Shown here: positions 26,601-34,600 of the stretch, one piece after another | Position numbering within the stretch: position 1 is the stretch's first letter | Layout: the number at the start of each line of letters is the position of its first letter | DNA from: Candidatus Roseilinea mizusawaensis | GTDB taxonomy: Bacteria > Chloroflexota > Anaerolineae > J036 > Brachytrichaceae | Reading direction: 5' to 3' | DNA length: 64,000 bases | Assembly: GCA_016841965.1 (NCBI GenBank) | Contig: JAEANN010000046.1 | Span: 62,001-126,000, forward strand | Translations under genes and position numbers: made by a program | The notes under the pieces: generated by a model | The model's input: only the letters and a program-made list of their open reading frames with translations | Databases searched by the model: none | Told to the model about the DNA's origin: nothing

Positions 26601-27190
26601 GTCACCCAAACCAGGATGAATGCTTCCTGGCGGATGTAGCGGGCGTGATAGAGGATCGAGGGCGAGATGAGCAACGCAGCCGATGTGGCCAGCGCGCCGG
26701 CCCGACCCAGTTGCCGGCGAAAGAAGAAGGGCAATCCCACCAACGCGACGCCGAACAGCGCAGCGGGAATGCGCGACGTGAAGTCGTCTGCGCCGAACAG
26801 GAAATAGGACAGCGCCGTGATGTGGAAGAGGAATGGCCCGTGCATCAACGGCGTGTGACTGAAACCCTTGCCGGTAGCAAGCTGATACGAGAAGTAGGTG
26901 TGCAGGCTCTCGTCGTGACTCATCACCCGCGCGCCGAGGTCCCAGAAGCGGGTGAGCACAGCCGCGACGATGAGCGCGAGATACAAGACTTTCTCCCAGT
27001 TGAGCGCGACAAGCAGTGGCTGATCCAGCCATGCCGTCACGCGCGCGCTCACGGTTGGCGGCTCTGACTTGTCTGAGGGCTGAGCGGATGTTGGCGCCGG
27101 CGCAACAGCCGGCGCAGCAGCATTGTTGGCCGGATCACCGGCTTGATTGACCATGTTGGAAATAGGTTCGGTTTCGAGCGAGTTCGTCAT
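23645..27190 (-). CDS. Agl23/TIGR03663-like glycosyltransferase-39-type membrane protein with C-terminal NHL propeller
   Basis: An 1181-residue protein. After a Pro/Ala-rich cytosolic N-terminus (about 55 residues) come 12-15 helices of the PMT/GT39-like fold, with the diagnostic first loop S-H-D-E-S-L-H-T-Y-F-S-Y and H-G-P-F-L-F-H of TIGR03663 (flippase-activity-associated Agl23). A soluble domain follows, and residues about 900-1180 are NHL repeats (V-A-I-D-S-N-G-N-I-Y-V-A-D-T-F-N-H-R and relatives), expected outside the cell. ATG 27190 is chosen; a longer frame upstream overlaps the next gene. A heptad repeat insert (25535-25569) falls in a loop between helices. Last gene of the four-gene envelope cluster, 35 bases after the previous gene. 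Confidence 0.83.
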   Translation of the reverse strand: MTNSLETEPISNMVNQAGDPANNAAAPAVAPAPTSAQPSDKSEPPTVSARVTAWLDQPLLVALNWEKVLYLALIVAAVLTRFWDLGARVMSHDESLHTYFSYQLATGKGFSHTPLMHGPFLFHITALSYFLFGADDFTSRIPAALFGVALVGLPFFFRRQLGRAGALATSAALLISPSILYHARYIRQEAFILVWVTLTVLFIWRYIETRRAGWLIALTATLAFHATDKSTSFLTVAWITAFAGVVALREFYVMRRRMQDVWTAVGYAGFLAVAMLIVCVAMEALARLLTQALSIGSVVQQIEPLVLSLNLQLMVFAVVIALAGVALAALVAFLLRLWFGQWLAMAGSQSPWFNTAVVMVTTTMFMAAPAMLLVLNPLWARVTGEELVSVELLGSMSNLSTNTQVITTMLALSVGMAAISIAIGVTWNWRLWLLIIAVFGVITVTLFTTVFTNVGGIGTGFVGQLGYWMAQHPVQRGSQPWYYYLLLVPLYEYLVVAGAAGAFITMAARGLAGLLRAPQSAGPSNTIDAPQSPIANPEPPTQSTIQNPKSQIDLWPVFAGWWSISALLIFSAAGEKMPWLTVHIALPMAFLTGWFVERIMCAIGPNWRQMNGASKLGGVTLAGLAVLLVIRLLSLIGSLDIPEGDTARLLAWLGVFGLSGVMLITALAALRFLCGRWAWRMVVVAALCLGVALTVRTAYTVTYINYDYTREFLFYAHGAPGTKLAIQQLEDLSKRLKGGDGIRVGYDSETSWPMSWYMRLFPNARFIGNDLPADYMDLDAMLISDQHPKRNEIEPQLLENYSRFHYTLVWWPMQDYFDLTWERISYSLFNPQARAALWDIIFNRDFTRYSQVFNKTTLTADTWSPAHRFSLYLRNDLAAQVWDYRAGALAGGAGGAELSAPLPRLQNPTGIAVAANGDRLVIDRKANRLFVLNADNIVQTAWGGLGGGPGRFNDAWGVAIDSNGNIYVADTFNHRIQKFDRAGNFLFAWGRPGVSTANGSGRDTTFFGPRAIVIDRKNRLLVTDTGNKRVQVFDSEGNFLAQFGREGAGNGEFNEPVGLAIDAAGNIYVADTWNRRIQVFDSAFKFLRAWPINSWLTMEATDLQAVDHKPFLAISGNTLYVSSPRTGEVLAYTLAGEQIEANLTTPQGSLPTGLTVNGDVLLVTDAANGQILQFLVSKTMR
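25535..25569. repeat. Five heptad units inside the Agl23-like gene (heptad locus 3)
   Basis: GATTTGG, GATTTTG, GATTTTG, GATTGTG, GATTGTG lie head to tail in the coding sequence, read on the other strand as a hydrophilic loop containing S-T-I-Q-N-P-K-S-Q-I. Two more weak units follow at about 25588-25601. Confidence 0.85.
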
Positions 27191-27225
27191 AGCGCAGGTG
27201 TAAACACAAAATCGAGGGTGAAAAC

Positions 27226-29103
27226 TCACCGGCCGCTGTAGCGTCTGGCCACATCCTGGCGCAGCCACAGCACCCAGCGTGTCTGGGTAGGGATAGCGCT
27301 TCCATCCAGGTTGCGCAGGATCAGCCAGCGCGCCAACGGGTAACAATTGAACTGGCCGGATCGGTCGTCGCATCCCGCCGAGCGGATGGAAGCGGTGGAT
27401 GCGATGCGAAACTCGCTGCCGATGTAGGTGTAGTCGGTTTGAATGGTTGCACCCATTGGCGTCAACAATGTCTCCGCTGCGCCTGGCTGCGATGTGATGG
27501 TTGCTCGCTGCCAGTCGCGCACTGCCCACTTCAGACTGGCCGGCGCCGATTCAGGCAACTCAATCGAGATTGCCAGCGGCTCGCCGGACGCCCGCGCGCT
27601 GACATCGCCCAGCGCGTTGCGCAGGTCATGCACGCCGGGCAAGGTCGCCCGGACGTTGTACGGCTCGGCGGGGTTATCCGGACGGGTCTGAGTCAGTTGG
27701 ACGCCGGCGCTGAGCGTGTAGAGCAGCAGGCAGATGCCGGCCGCGATGCCCACACCGGCCAGCGCCGATTGTGTATTCAGCGTCATGCCTGCCACAATCG
27801 CAATGCCGCCCACCATCACCAGCGCAATCAGGCCGGTCAACAACCAGGTGACTGCGCCCTGCCCGGCGTAGAACAGCGCGCCAATGAACCCATACACGAG
27901 CATGATGGCAGAAATGCCGGCCACAGCAGCGATGGATGCCCATTGCCGGCGGTCAGCCAGTTCGGTCAGGATGCGTTCAACGGCGATAGTTGCCAGGGCT
28001 GCGCAGCCAATCACGACCGGCGCAAGCCCATCTGCTGTGCGTGACTGTGTGAGCAACCACAGGCCAAAGCCTGCCCCGGCCCACGCCGGCCAGGGCGTCG
28101 CGCCGCGCATCGCGCCGCGCATCGCGCCGCGCAGCACACGCGCATCACGCGATCTCGGAGCGTTCGATGAACCATGCTGCGCGCTGCGTCGCAGAACAAG
28201 CACTGCGCCGCCTGTGATGGCCCCAATCCAGATCAACGGTTCGTAGAGCACAAAGCCGGCTGCGCCGCGCAAGGCCGGCAATATCCACAGGCCGGCGCCT
28301 GGCTCTGGCAACGGCGCGCCGGTTAGTTCGGCGAACCACATGGCATAGCCGTTGAACATATCGCCCAGCCCCGACAGTCGCAGGCCGAAGCCTGTCGCGC
28401 CGATTGCGCACGCGCCTGCGGCAATCAGCGCGCCGGTTGCGTTGATCCGCAGCCGGCTGAATGCGTTGCCGGCGGCCAGCGCGGCCGCAACGGTCAATGC
28501 CGGCGTCACTGCATCCGCGCCGCACGCCAGCAACAGGCCGGCCAGCAGCCAGCCCATCTCGGCGCGCGCGTTTGTGCTCCATACACACCACATGCCAAAT
28601 GCCAGCGTCCACGCGAGCAATGCGCCGTCTGATTGGCGCGCGATGAACCACAGGGTGGGTGAGAGCGCCAGCAGTCCGCCAAATGCCAGCCCACGGGCCG
28701 GCCCGATCTCGCGGCGCAGCAGGGCCGGCAGCAGGCACAGCGCAACGCCGGCCAGCGCCGATAGCCAGCGCGCTGTGGCATCTGTTGCGCCGAAGATGGA
28801 CATCCAGATGGCCTGTGTTGCGCTAAAGAGCGGATTAGCGGGCGAGGTAGATGCGAACGCTGTTGCCATTGGGCTGGCATGGCCGGCCAGCGCCAGAGAT
28901 TGCAGCGCCAGTGCGGCCTCGGCATCGTTGAGCGGGGCGCTGCCCAGCGCCCATAAGCGCGTGAGGCCGGCAACTGCGCCAATGCCCAGCCACAACAGGG
29001 TCTCGCGGGTGACTCGCACCCGCGATGCCGTCTCGTCCGACGGCCCTGCGTGCGCGAGCGGTGTCTTGGTTTCATGAGGGTCAAGTGGCGTGCTGACAAT
29101 CAT
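27226..29103 (-). CDS. PMT/GT39-like polytopic membrane protein
   Basis: A 625-residue membrane protein with about 12 helices. The N-terminal soluble 30 residues are followed by G-L-T-R-L-W-A-L-G-S-A-P-L-N-D-A-E-A-A, the first external loop typical of ArnT/PMT-like lipid-linked sugar transferases, here with the acidic pair D-A-E. The C-terminal 150 residues form a soluble domain after the last helix. ATG 29103 overlaps the stop of the upstream YYY gene (ATGA), so translation is coupled. The exact donor and acceptor are unknown. A 12-bp repeat (R-G-A-M three times) sits in a loop at about residue 330. Confidence 0.72.
   Translation of the reverse strand: MIVSTPLDPHETKTPLAHAGPSDETASRVRVTRETLLWLGIGAVAGLTRLWALGSAPLNDAEAALALQSLALAGHASPMATAFASTSPANPLFSATQAIWMSIFGATDATARWLSALAGVALCLLPALLRREIGPARGLAFGGLLALSPTLWFIARQSDGALLAWTLAFGMWCVWSTNARAEMGWLLAGLLLACGADAVTPALTVAAALAAGNAFSRLRINATGALIAAGACAIGATGFGLRLSGLGDMFNGYAMWFAELTGAPLPEPGAGLWILPALRGAAGFVLYEPLIWIGAITGGAVLVLRRSAQHGSSNAPRSRDARVLRGAMRGAMRGATPWPAWAGAGFGLWLLTQSRTADGLAPVVIGCAALATIAVERILTELADRRQWASIAAVAGISAIMLVYGFIGALFYAGQGAVTWLLTGLIALVMVGGIAIVAGMTLNTQSALAGVGIAAGICLLLYTLSAGVQLTQTRPDNPAEPYNVRATLPGVHDLRNALGDVSARASGEPLAISIELPESAPASLKWAVRDWQRATITSQPGAAETLLTPMGATIQTDYTYIGSEFRIASTASIRSAGCDDRSGQFNCYPLARWLILRNLDGSAIPTQTRWVLWLRQDVARRYSGR
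28100..28135 (-). repeat. Three 12-bp in-frame repeats in the PMT-like gene
   Basis: Two copies of GCGCCGCGCATC and one of GCGCCGCGCAGC encode successive R-G-A-M-type tetrapeptides in a basic loop between helices. Confidence 0.8.
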
Positions 29104-31565
29104 GGTTGAGTGCGGGTCGGGCCGGGCGCGATCTGATAGATGATTGTGCTGCCCGATTGGAAGACGGGCTGCCCCAGCCGTTCGAATTTAGCCAGCCCCT
29201 CGGCTGAATATCGGTTGCGTTCGGGCGGCCCAACGATAACATATCGCACGTTGAATTCGTCGAGCACGGCGCGGGAGGCGCGCGCATCTGTGCTGTTGAA
29301 CAGTGTTTCGATCAACGGTTCGCGGCGCGCCGGCTCGGTGTAGTTGCCGCGCCACTGGTGCTGGTGCCCGCCCCAGCCGAGTAGGGTGGGCAGGCCGGTA
29401 AACGCAGAGATGCGGCCATGATAGGAATAGGCCGCGTAGCGGTCGGCCGGCGCTTCGGCGATGACAGGCGCGCCGGTCACGTTGGTGTTCAGCCATGCAA
29501 TGGCTGCGGCATCGTCGGGGCGGGTGGTTTTGAGATATGCTGCGCCGTCGAGGGTGGGCCGGCGCGAGAAACCATCGGTGCGGCTTTGCATGGTGAAGAG
29601 GGGATACAACAGCCCGCCGGCGATCAACAGGCCAGACAGAATTCCGGCCAGCTTTGGCCACATCCCGCGCGCGCCGAACAGACTGGTCAATGCAAAGCCG
29701 CCGGCAACAGCCCACACCGTCCACGCTTGATAGTAGAACTTGAACACTGTGTTCATGCGCGTGCCGAACATGTCGCGCACGAACACAAATTCCACCGCTG
29801 CTGTCAGCAAGGCTCCGCCCAGTAAGAGCAGCAGCACGAAGAGATCGGGCCGGCCGGTGTTTGTTGTGCCCTCAGAGGCAGCCGGCGATGCGCTCAGTGC
29901 GGTCAAGATCAGCGCCACACACAGCGCCGCGCAGGCCAGCAGTGCGAGCGGGACCCAGGGGTCGCTCAGACGAAGCGCCAGACGTTGCAGGGCAATCTCG
30001 CGCGTGACGCCAAACACGCTGCCGCCTTCTTGCATGACCTGGGTGAATATCTCGCGCAATTGCGGCGAGATCAACCCGATGACGGTAACGCCGGCCAGCG
30101 CGCCGAGCAGGGCGAGCAGGGTCAGGCCGGCGGCGCGGCCCAGCAGCGCCACAATGGGTGTCTGTGTCGCGCGACTGATGCGATGCGTCGTCAGCGCGAT
30201 GAAGGCCAGGCCGATCACAAGGAATGGCGCAAACATCAAGACAAACTGCGGCCAGCGCGTGCCGTTGAATAAATTGATGCCGATGCCGGCCGCCTGTGAA
30301 GCAAATGTGGCGTAGAACGGCAGATACGCTCCATAACCTAGCGCCAGCATCGCTGCGCTGAACAGCAACGCCGGCCCCAATGTTTCACGCCGTAACAGCC
30401 GGCCCAGCAGTAGCCCGCCGATTGCCAGCGCGCCGTACACCGGAAAATCCCATGTGTTCATGAAGGCCAGTCCACCCACAACGATAGCCGACAATGCCAG
30501 AGGGGGTAGGCCGGCGAGCGAGCCGAAGCGCGGGGGGAGCGATGGACGATGGTACAGGCTGAGGGCGAGTGCAATGGCGACCAGTGCGAAAGGCAGCCCC
30601 ATCACGTGGGGGTGATTGTCGCCCAGCAGGAAGCTGAAGGCCGGCGATTCGGTGATCACTTCCTGGTCGCGGCCATCGGGGGTGTAGTCGTGCACGACGC
30701 GCGACCAGTCCCACCACCAGTAGTAGCGCGTCGGGGCCAGTCCGTTGCACTCGACCTGTTGTGCGGCGATCTGGCGCACATCCAGCCATGTCCAGAACGC
30801 ATCCGGCGTCACGCCTGCGCATCGCGCCGCTTCCATGAATCCGCCCATGTTGCCCATCACGGCCAGCATGAGCGCGGTGAGCAGGCCGGCCACAGTTGCC
30901 TTCGGAGTGCTGAGTGGTGAGTGCTGAGTATTGGCCAGGTTCCACCCCAGGCTGTATGCGCCGGCGAGCGTGAGGGCAAAGAAGGTAGCGTTGCCCAGGT
31001 TGAAAGCGACGGTGGACGCCAGGCCGCTGAGGCGTGTGAGCATGGCCAGGATGACATAGCCGAAGTAGTAGTAGCTGATGCTGAAGCCCGACAGCCAGGC
31101 GTCGTTGGGTGGAAAGGCCGGGCTGCGCAAAATGGCGTTCAGCATCATGATCTCCATGAACTTTTCGCCGCCGGCTTCCAGGATGTCGGGGTTGTATGCG
31201 CGGTAGGCGGCCCACAGAAACAGGCCGGCTGCAAACAGCGCCTCGGTCACGATGACGGACGAGCGGGCCGGCCACAGCACAAGCCGCGCGCGCGAGGCGT
31301 CGGTTGCGCGCCGTTGATCGAGCTGCCAGAGCGCGATGCCGGCGCCAAACAGGACGGCCAGCGCCATCAGCGCCGCGCCGGTGTTGTTGGCCGACAGCCG
31401 CGCTGTGACGATCCACCAGTAGGCAAACCCGCCCAGCAGCAGACCGAGCGCCTTGCTCGCGCCATAGCCGCGATCGGGCAGTCCGCGCAGCCAGCGCGAG
31501 GCAATCAGCCAGCCGCCCAGGCTGAATGCTTGTAGCCACACGTACCACACCAGAATTTCGAGCAT
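29100..31565 (-). CDS. DUF2298 'Chlor_Arch_YYY' membrane protein
   Basis: An 821-residue protein with about 15 helices. The name-giving motif is present (S-Y-Y-Y-F-G-Y near residue 160), along with G-G-E-K-F-M-E, the block P-D-G-R-D-Q-E-V-I-T-E-S-P-A-F and D-N-H-P-H-V. These mark DUF2298, a family found mainly in Chloroflexota and archaea and related to GT39-type transferases; its reaction is not established. A tail of about 150 residues lies outside the membrane. It couples to the next gene by an ATGA overlap and follows the PMT-YYY fusion gene with a heptad-filled gap. A heptad array (30905-30932) lies in a loop at about residue 215. Confidence 0.85.
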   Translation of the reverse strand: MLEILVWYVWLQAFSLGGWLIASRWLRGLPDRGYGASKALGLLLGGFAYWWIVTARLSANNTGAALMALAVLFGAGIALWQLDQRRATDASRARLVLWPARSSVIVTEALFAAGLFLWAAYRAYNPDILEAGGEKFMEIMMLNAILRSPAFPPNDAWLSGFSISYYYFGYVILAMLTRLSGLASTVAFNLGNATFFALTLAGAYSLGWNLANTQHSPLSTPKATVAGLLTALMLAVMGNMGGFMEAARCAGVTPDAFWTWLDVRQIAAQQVECNGLAPTRYYWWWDWSRVVHDYTPDGRDQEVITESPAFSFLLGDNHPHVMGLPFALVAIALALSLYHRPSLPPRFGSLAGLPPLALSAIVVGGLAFMNTWDFPVYGALAIGGLLLGRLLRRETLGPALLFSAAMLALGYGAYLPFYATFASQAAGIGINLFNGTRWPQFVLMFAPFLVIGLAFIALTTHRISRATQTPIVALLGRAAGLTLLALLGALAGVTVIGLISPQLREIFTQVMQEGGSVFGVTREIALQRLALRLSDPWVPLALLACAALCVALILTALSASPAASEGTTNTGRPDLFVLLLLLGGALLTAAVEFVFVRDMFGTRMNTVFKFYYQAWTVWAVAGGFALTSLFGARGMWPKLAGILSGLLIAGGLLYPLFTMQSRTDGFSRRPTLDGAAYLKTTRPDDAAAIAWLNTNVTGAPVIAEAPADRYAAYSYHGRISAFTGLPTLLGWGGHQHQWRGNYTEPARREPLIETLFNSTDARASRAVLDEFNVRYVIVGPPERNRYSAEGLAKFERLGQPVFQSGSTIIYQIAPGPTRTQP
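30905..30932. repeat. Four heptad units inside the YYY gene (heptad locus 4)
   Basis: GAGTGCT, GAGTGGT, GAGTGCT, GAGTATT. On the coding strand they give N-T-Q-H-S-P-L-S-T, a hydrophilic loop between two helices. Confidence 0.85.
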
Positions 31566-31570
31566 GGCGG

Positions 31571-31598
31571 TAGACAGTAGTCAGTAGTCAGTAGTCAG
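31571..31598. repeat. Four heptad units between the two YYY genes (heptad locus 5)
   Basis: TAGACAG followed by three TAGTCAG units occupy the 77-bp gap directly upstream of the 821-residue YYY gene. The unit resembles the TACTGAC units of the array at 11053 on the opposite strand. Confidence 0.9.
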
Positions 31599-31642
31599 AA
31601 GGTGTTGCGCACGGGCAAGGGATCGTCTGGCGGAAGCGGCGC

Positions 31643-34600
31643 TTAACGCTTAACGTGATAGATTGTGGTGCCCGGATTTTGATAAGCGATGGCGAGATAG
31701 CCGAGCCGCACCATTTCGTCAAACTTGCTGAAGCCGGCCTCGTTGTAGTACACGCGCTCTAGATCGCCGACGATGATGTAAGCTGCGTTGTAGCGCCGGA
31801 TGAGCGTTAGAGCGCGCCCAATGTCGGGTGTGTTGTAGAACTCGCTCAGGTCGTCGTCGCGGTCGTACACGATGCGATCGCTCAGCGCGGCGCGCTGCTG
31901 GCGCTGATGCCATTGCCAGCCCACCACCGCCGTCAGGCCGGTGTAGATCGAGAAGCGATTACCCCAGCGATACAAGTTCCCGCCGGTGGTGCCTTCGATA
32001 ATGACCGGCGAGCCGGCCACATGATCCTGCATCCAGCGTATGGCGTCGTAGTCATAGCGCAGCGGGAACGTGCGCTCTTTGCCGCCGATGCCCTCGAAAC
32101 GCTCGGCATAGCGCATGTAAGCCATGCCGTCCAGCCCTTGCGGTGCGGCGCGCGTGTAACGGTCGTTGATCTTGGCTGGGATGGCAAAGGCCGGATACAA
32201 CGCGGCGACGAACAACGACACGGTCATGCCGGCCACAAACGCGCCTTTTAAGAAAGTTAAAGACAATCGTCTGCGCGCCGGCTGAGCCGTTGTTGCGTCC
32301 ATCGGCTTGTCGCTCATGCGTTCGACCTGCCACACACAGGCGACCGGCGCGCTAATGCTCAGCAGAAGCCATGCCTGAATGTAGAACTTGAACACGGTGT
32401 TCATGCGGCCGATGTCGCCGCGCAATGTGAACAGTTCCACGAACACGGTCAGCGCGAATGCCCCGGCGGTCATCAGCCACAGCGCGCGTGTCGGGCCACT
32501 GGCGCCCGGCATCACGGCTGCCAGCGCCGCCAATGTCATCATCGGCACAGCGATAATGGCGATGGGCGCATGTTGGCCGGCCAGAATGAGCGCCAGCGCG
32601 CCTGTCGCAACGCTGACTATGAGGCCCACCACCAGCCATTGCCGGCGCGCGCCCGGCGACCGGCTGCGCAGCGTGCGCAGTAGCGTGCGCTGCAGCGTGC
32701 GCTGTAGCGTGCGCCAGACGCCCCATGCAAAGTACACGATGAGGGGAATCAGAAATATGCCGTAGATGGTGCGATAGACACTGAGCGGCGTTGTCTCGGC
32801 CTGCCAGCGATCGATCTGGTTATAGGCCGAGCCGTAGTTCTCCAGATAGGGCACGTAGAACGCGCGCGTGAGCACGACGAAGACGATCATGGCCGGCAGC
32901 GCCATGCGCACGAACGCGCCAACGCAAGCGCGTCCCTCGCATCTGGCTTCGTGTGCTGCGCCAATCGCAATGGCCGCCAGAGTCAGCAGCAGATAAACGG
33001 GATAGTCCCATGAGTTCGTCGGCCACAATGCGCCGACCACCAGCGCGGCCATGACTATGCTGAACCAGCGCCGCGCGCCGCCGGCCAGCGCGAGCGCCAG
33101 CGCCATTGCCAGATATGCGAGCGGCATGGCGATCATGTGCGCGTGCAGGTCGGCATACAGGAACGTGAACTGCGGAAACTCGGCAATCGGCACGGCCTCG
33201 TGCAGACGGGTCGGGTTCCAGTACGGCCAGTTGGGGTAGATGGGCAGCGGCTGGCCCTGCACCCATTTGAGGATGCCGTTGAGCGTGGCGACCAGCGCAG
33301 GTGTTCCATCCTCGATGCCACCGAGTTTCTGCCAGGCCGGCAAGATCACATCTGGCTGACCCCAGTTGCCGATGCCCACGACGAACACAGCAGCCAGCGT
33401 GCCGGCAACGATGGCGCGATTGGTTCGCACGGATGCGCGCGCCGTTCCGGGTTGTCCGGCGCGCCAGGCATAGAACGACGCGCCCAGGCCGAACGCGCCG
33501 CACGCGGTCAGGCCGAACAATGTCGGCACAGCCAGATTGTAGGCAATGGCCGGGTCGATGCCCAGCGCCTTGATCGGCGCGCCGATCAGCACGAAGCCAA
33601 AGTAGTAATAGTTGATGTAGCCGCCGGCGAACCATGGGTCGTATGGCGGGAAGTAGCTGGACTTCAGCACGGCGTTGAGGTAAGCGAAGTCCATCGGTTT
33701 TTCGCCGCCCATGTACGGATGCCACAGATCAGGGTTGCCGGCGCGCACCAGCAGCCACAGCCCAAAGCCGATCAGGAACACCAGCTCTGTGGCGAGGATG
33801 ACGCCGGCGCGCGCTTTGAGCAGCGCGCCCAGCTCGTGCCGATAGCGCCACCAGACGAACAGGCCGGCGATTCCCAGCGCAGCCACAACCGTCCAGATTT
33901 GCGCGGCTGTGAACATGGCGATCCTGGCGCTGCCCAGCCACCACGTCACGAATGCCACCAGCAGCAGGCCGAGCACTTTGCTGAAGGCGTAGCCGCCGTC
34001 CAGCAATTTTGGATGTTGGATGTTGGATTTTGGATTTGGTGTAGCGGATTGCGAGTTCTGTGTTCTGGATTCTGTGTTCTGGATTCTGGATTCTCGGTCC
34101 CGCACGGCGGCGAAGAGCAGCGGGAAGGCCGCCAGACCCAGCGCCTCGATCAAGGCCAACCAGGCCAGTACTGCCAGCGCCTGGGACTGGTTGAGGAGTG
34201 ACTCGCGCGGGAACAGCTCGCGCCATGTGCCGCCGGCCTGTTGCGCTGCGCGTGTCGTGTCGTCGAACAACATGCCGCGCGGCGTGTTCACTGCTTGTAG
34301 CGGCGTCTGCCGGATCACGCGCGTCAGATCGTATTTGCCCAGCACCTGTTCCGCCAGCGCGCGCGAATAAGCCGGCGTCTTGCGGAAGATCAACACGCGC
34401 GGATGGTCGTACACCGAGAAGGCTTCCTCGGCGGTTGGGTAGGGCATCCAGATGCCTGCCGGTGTGCCTTGCGTCTTTGGACTGCGGCGCAACGGCTGCG
34501 GCATCTCCTGATCGTTGAAGTGCAGCGGGCCAATGCGCGGGAACGAATGGAAGTCGGCGGCCAACTCGAACCCCAGTTCGCCGTTGAACAGCGCGCGATA

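Noticed and set aside
26645-27067. Plus-strand charged frame opposite the Agl23-like gene
   Set aside because: Antisense of a membrane protein; no ribosome site and biased composition.
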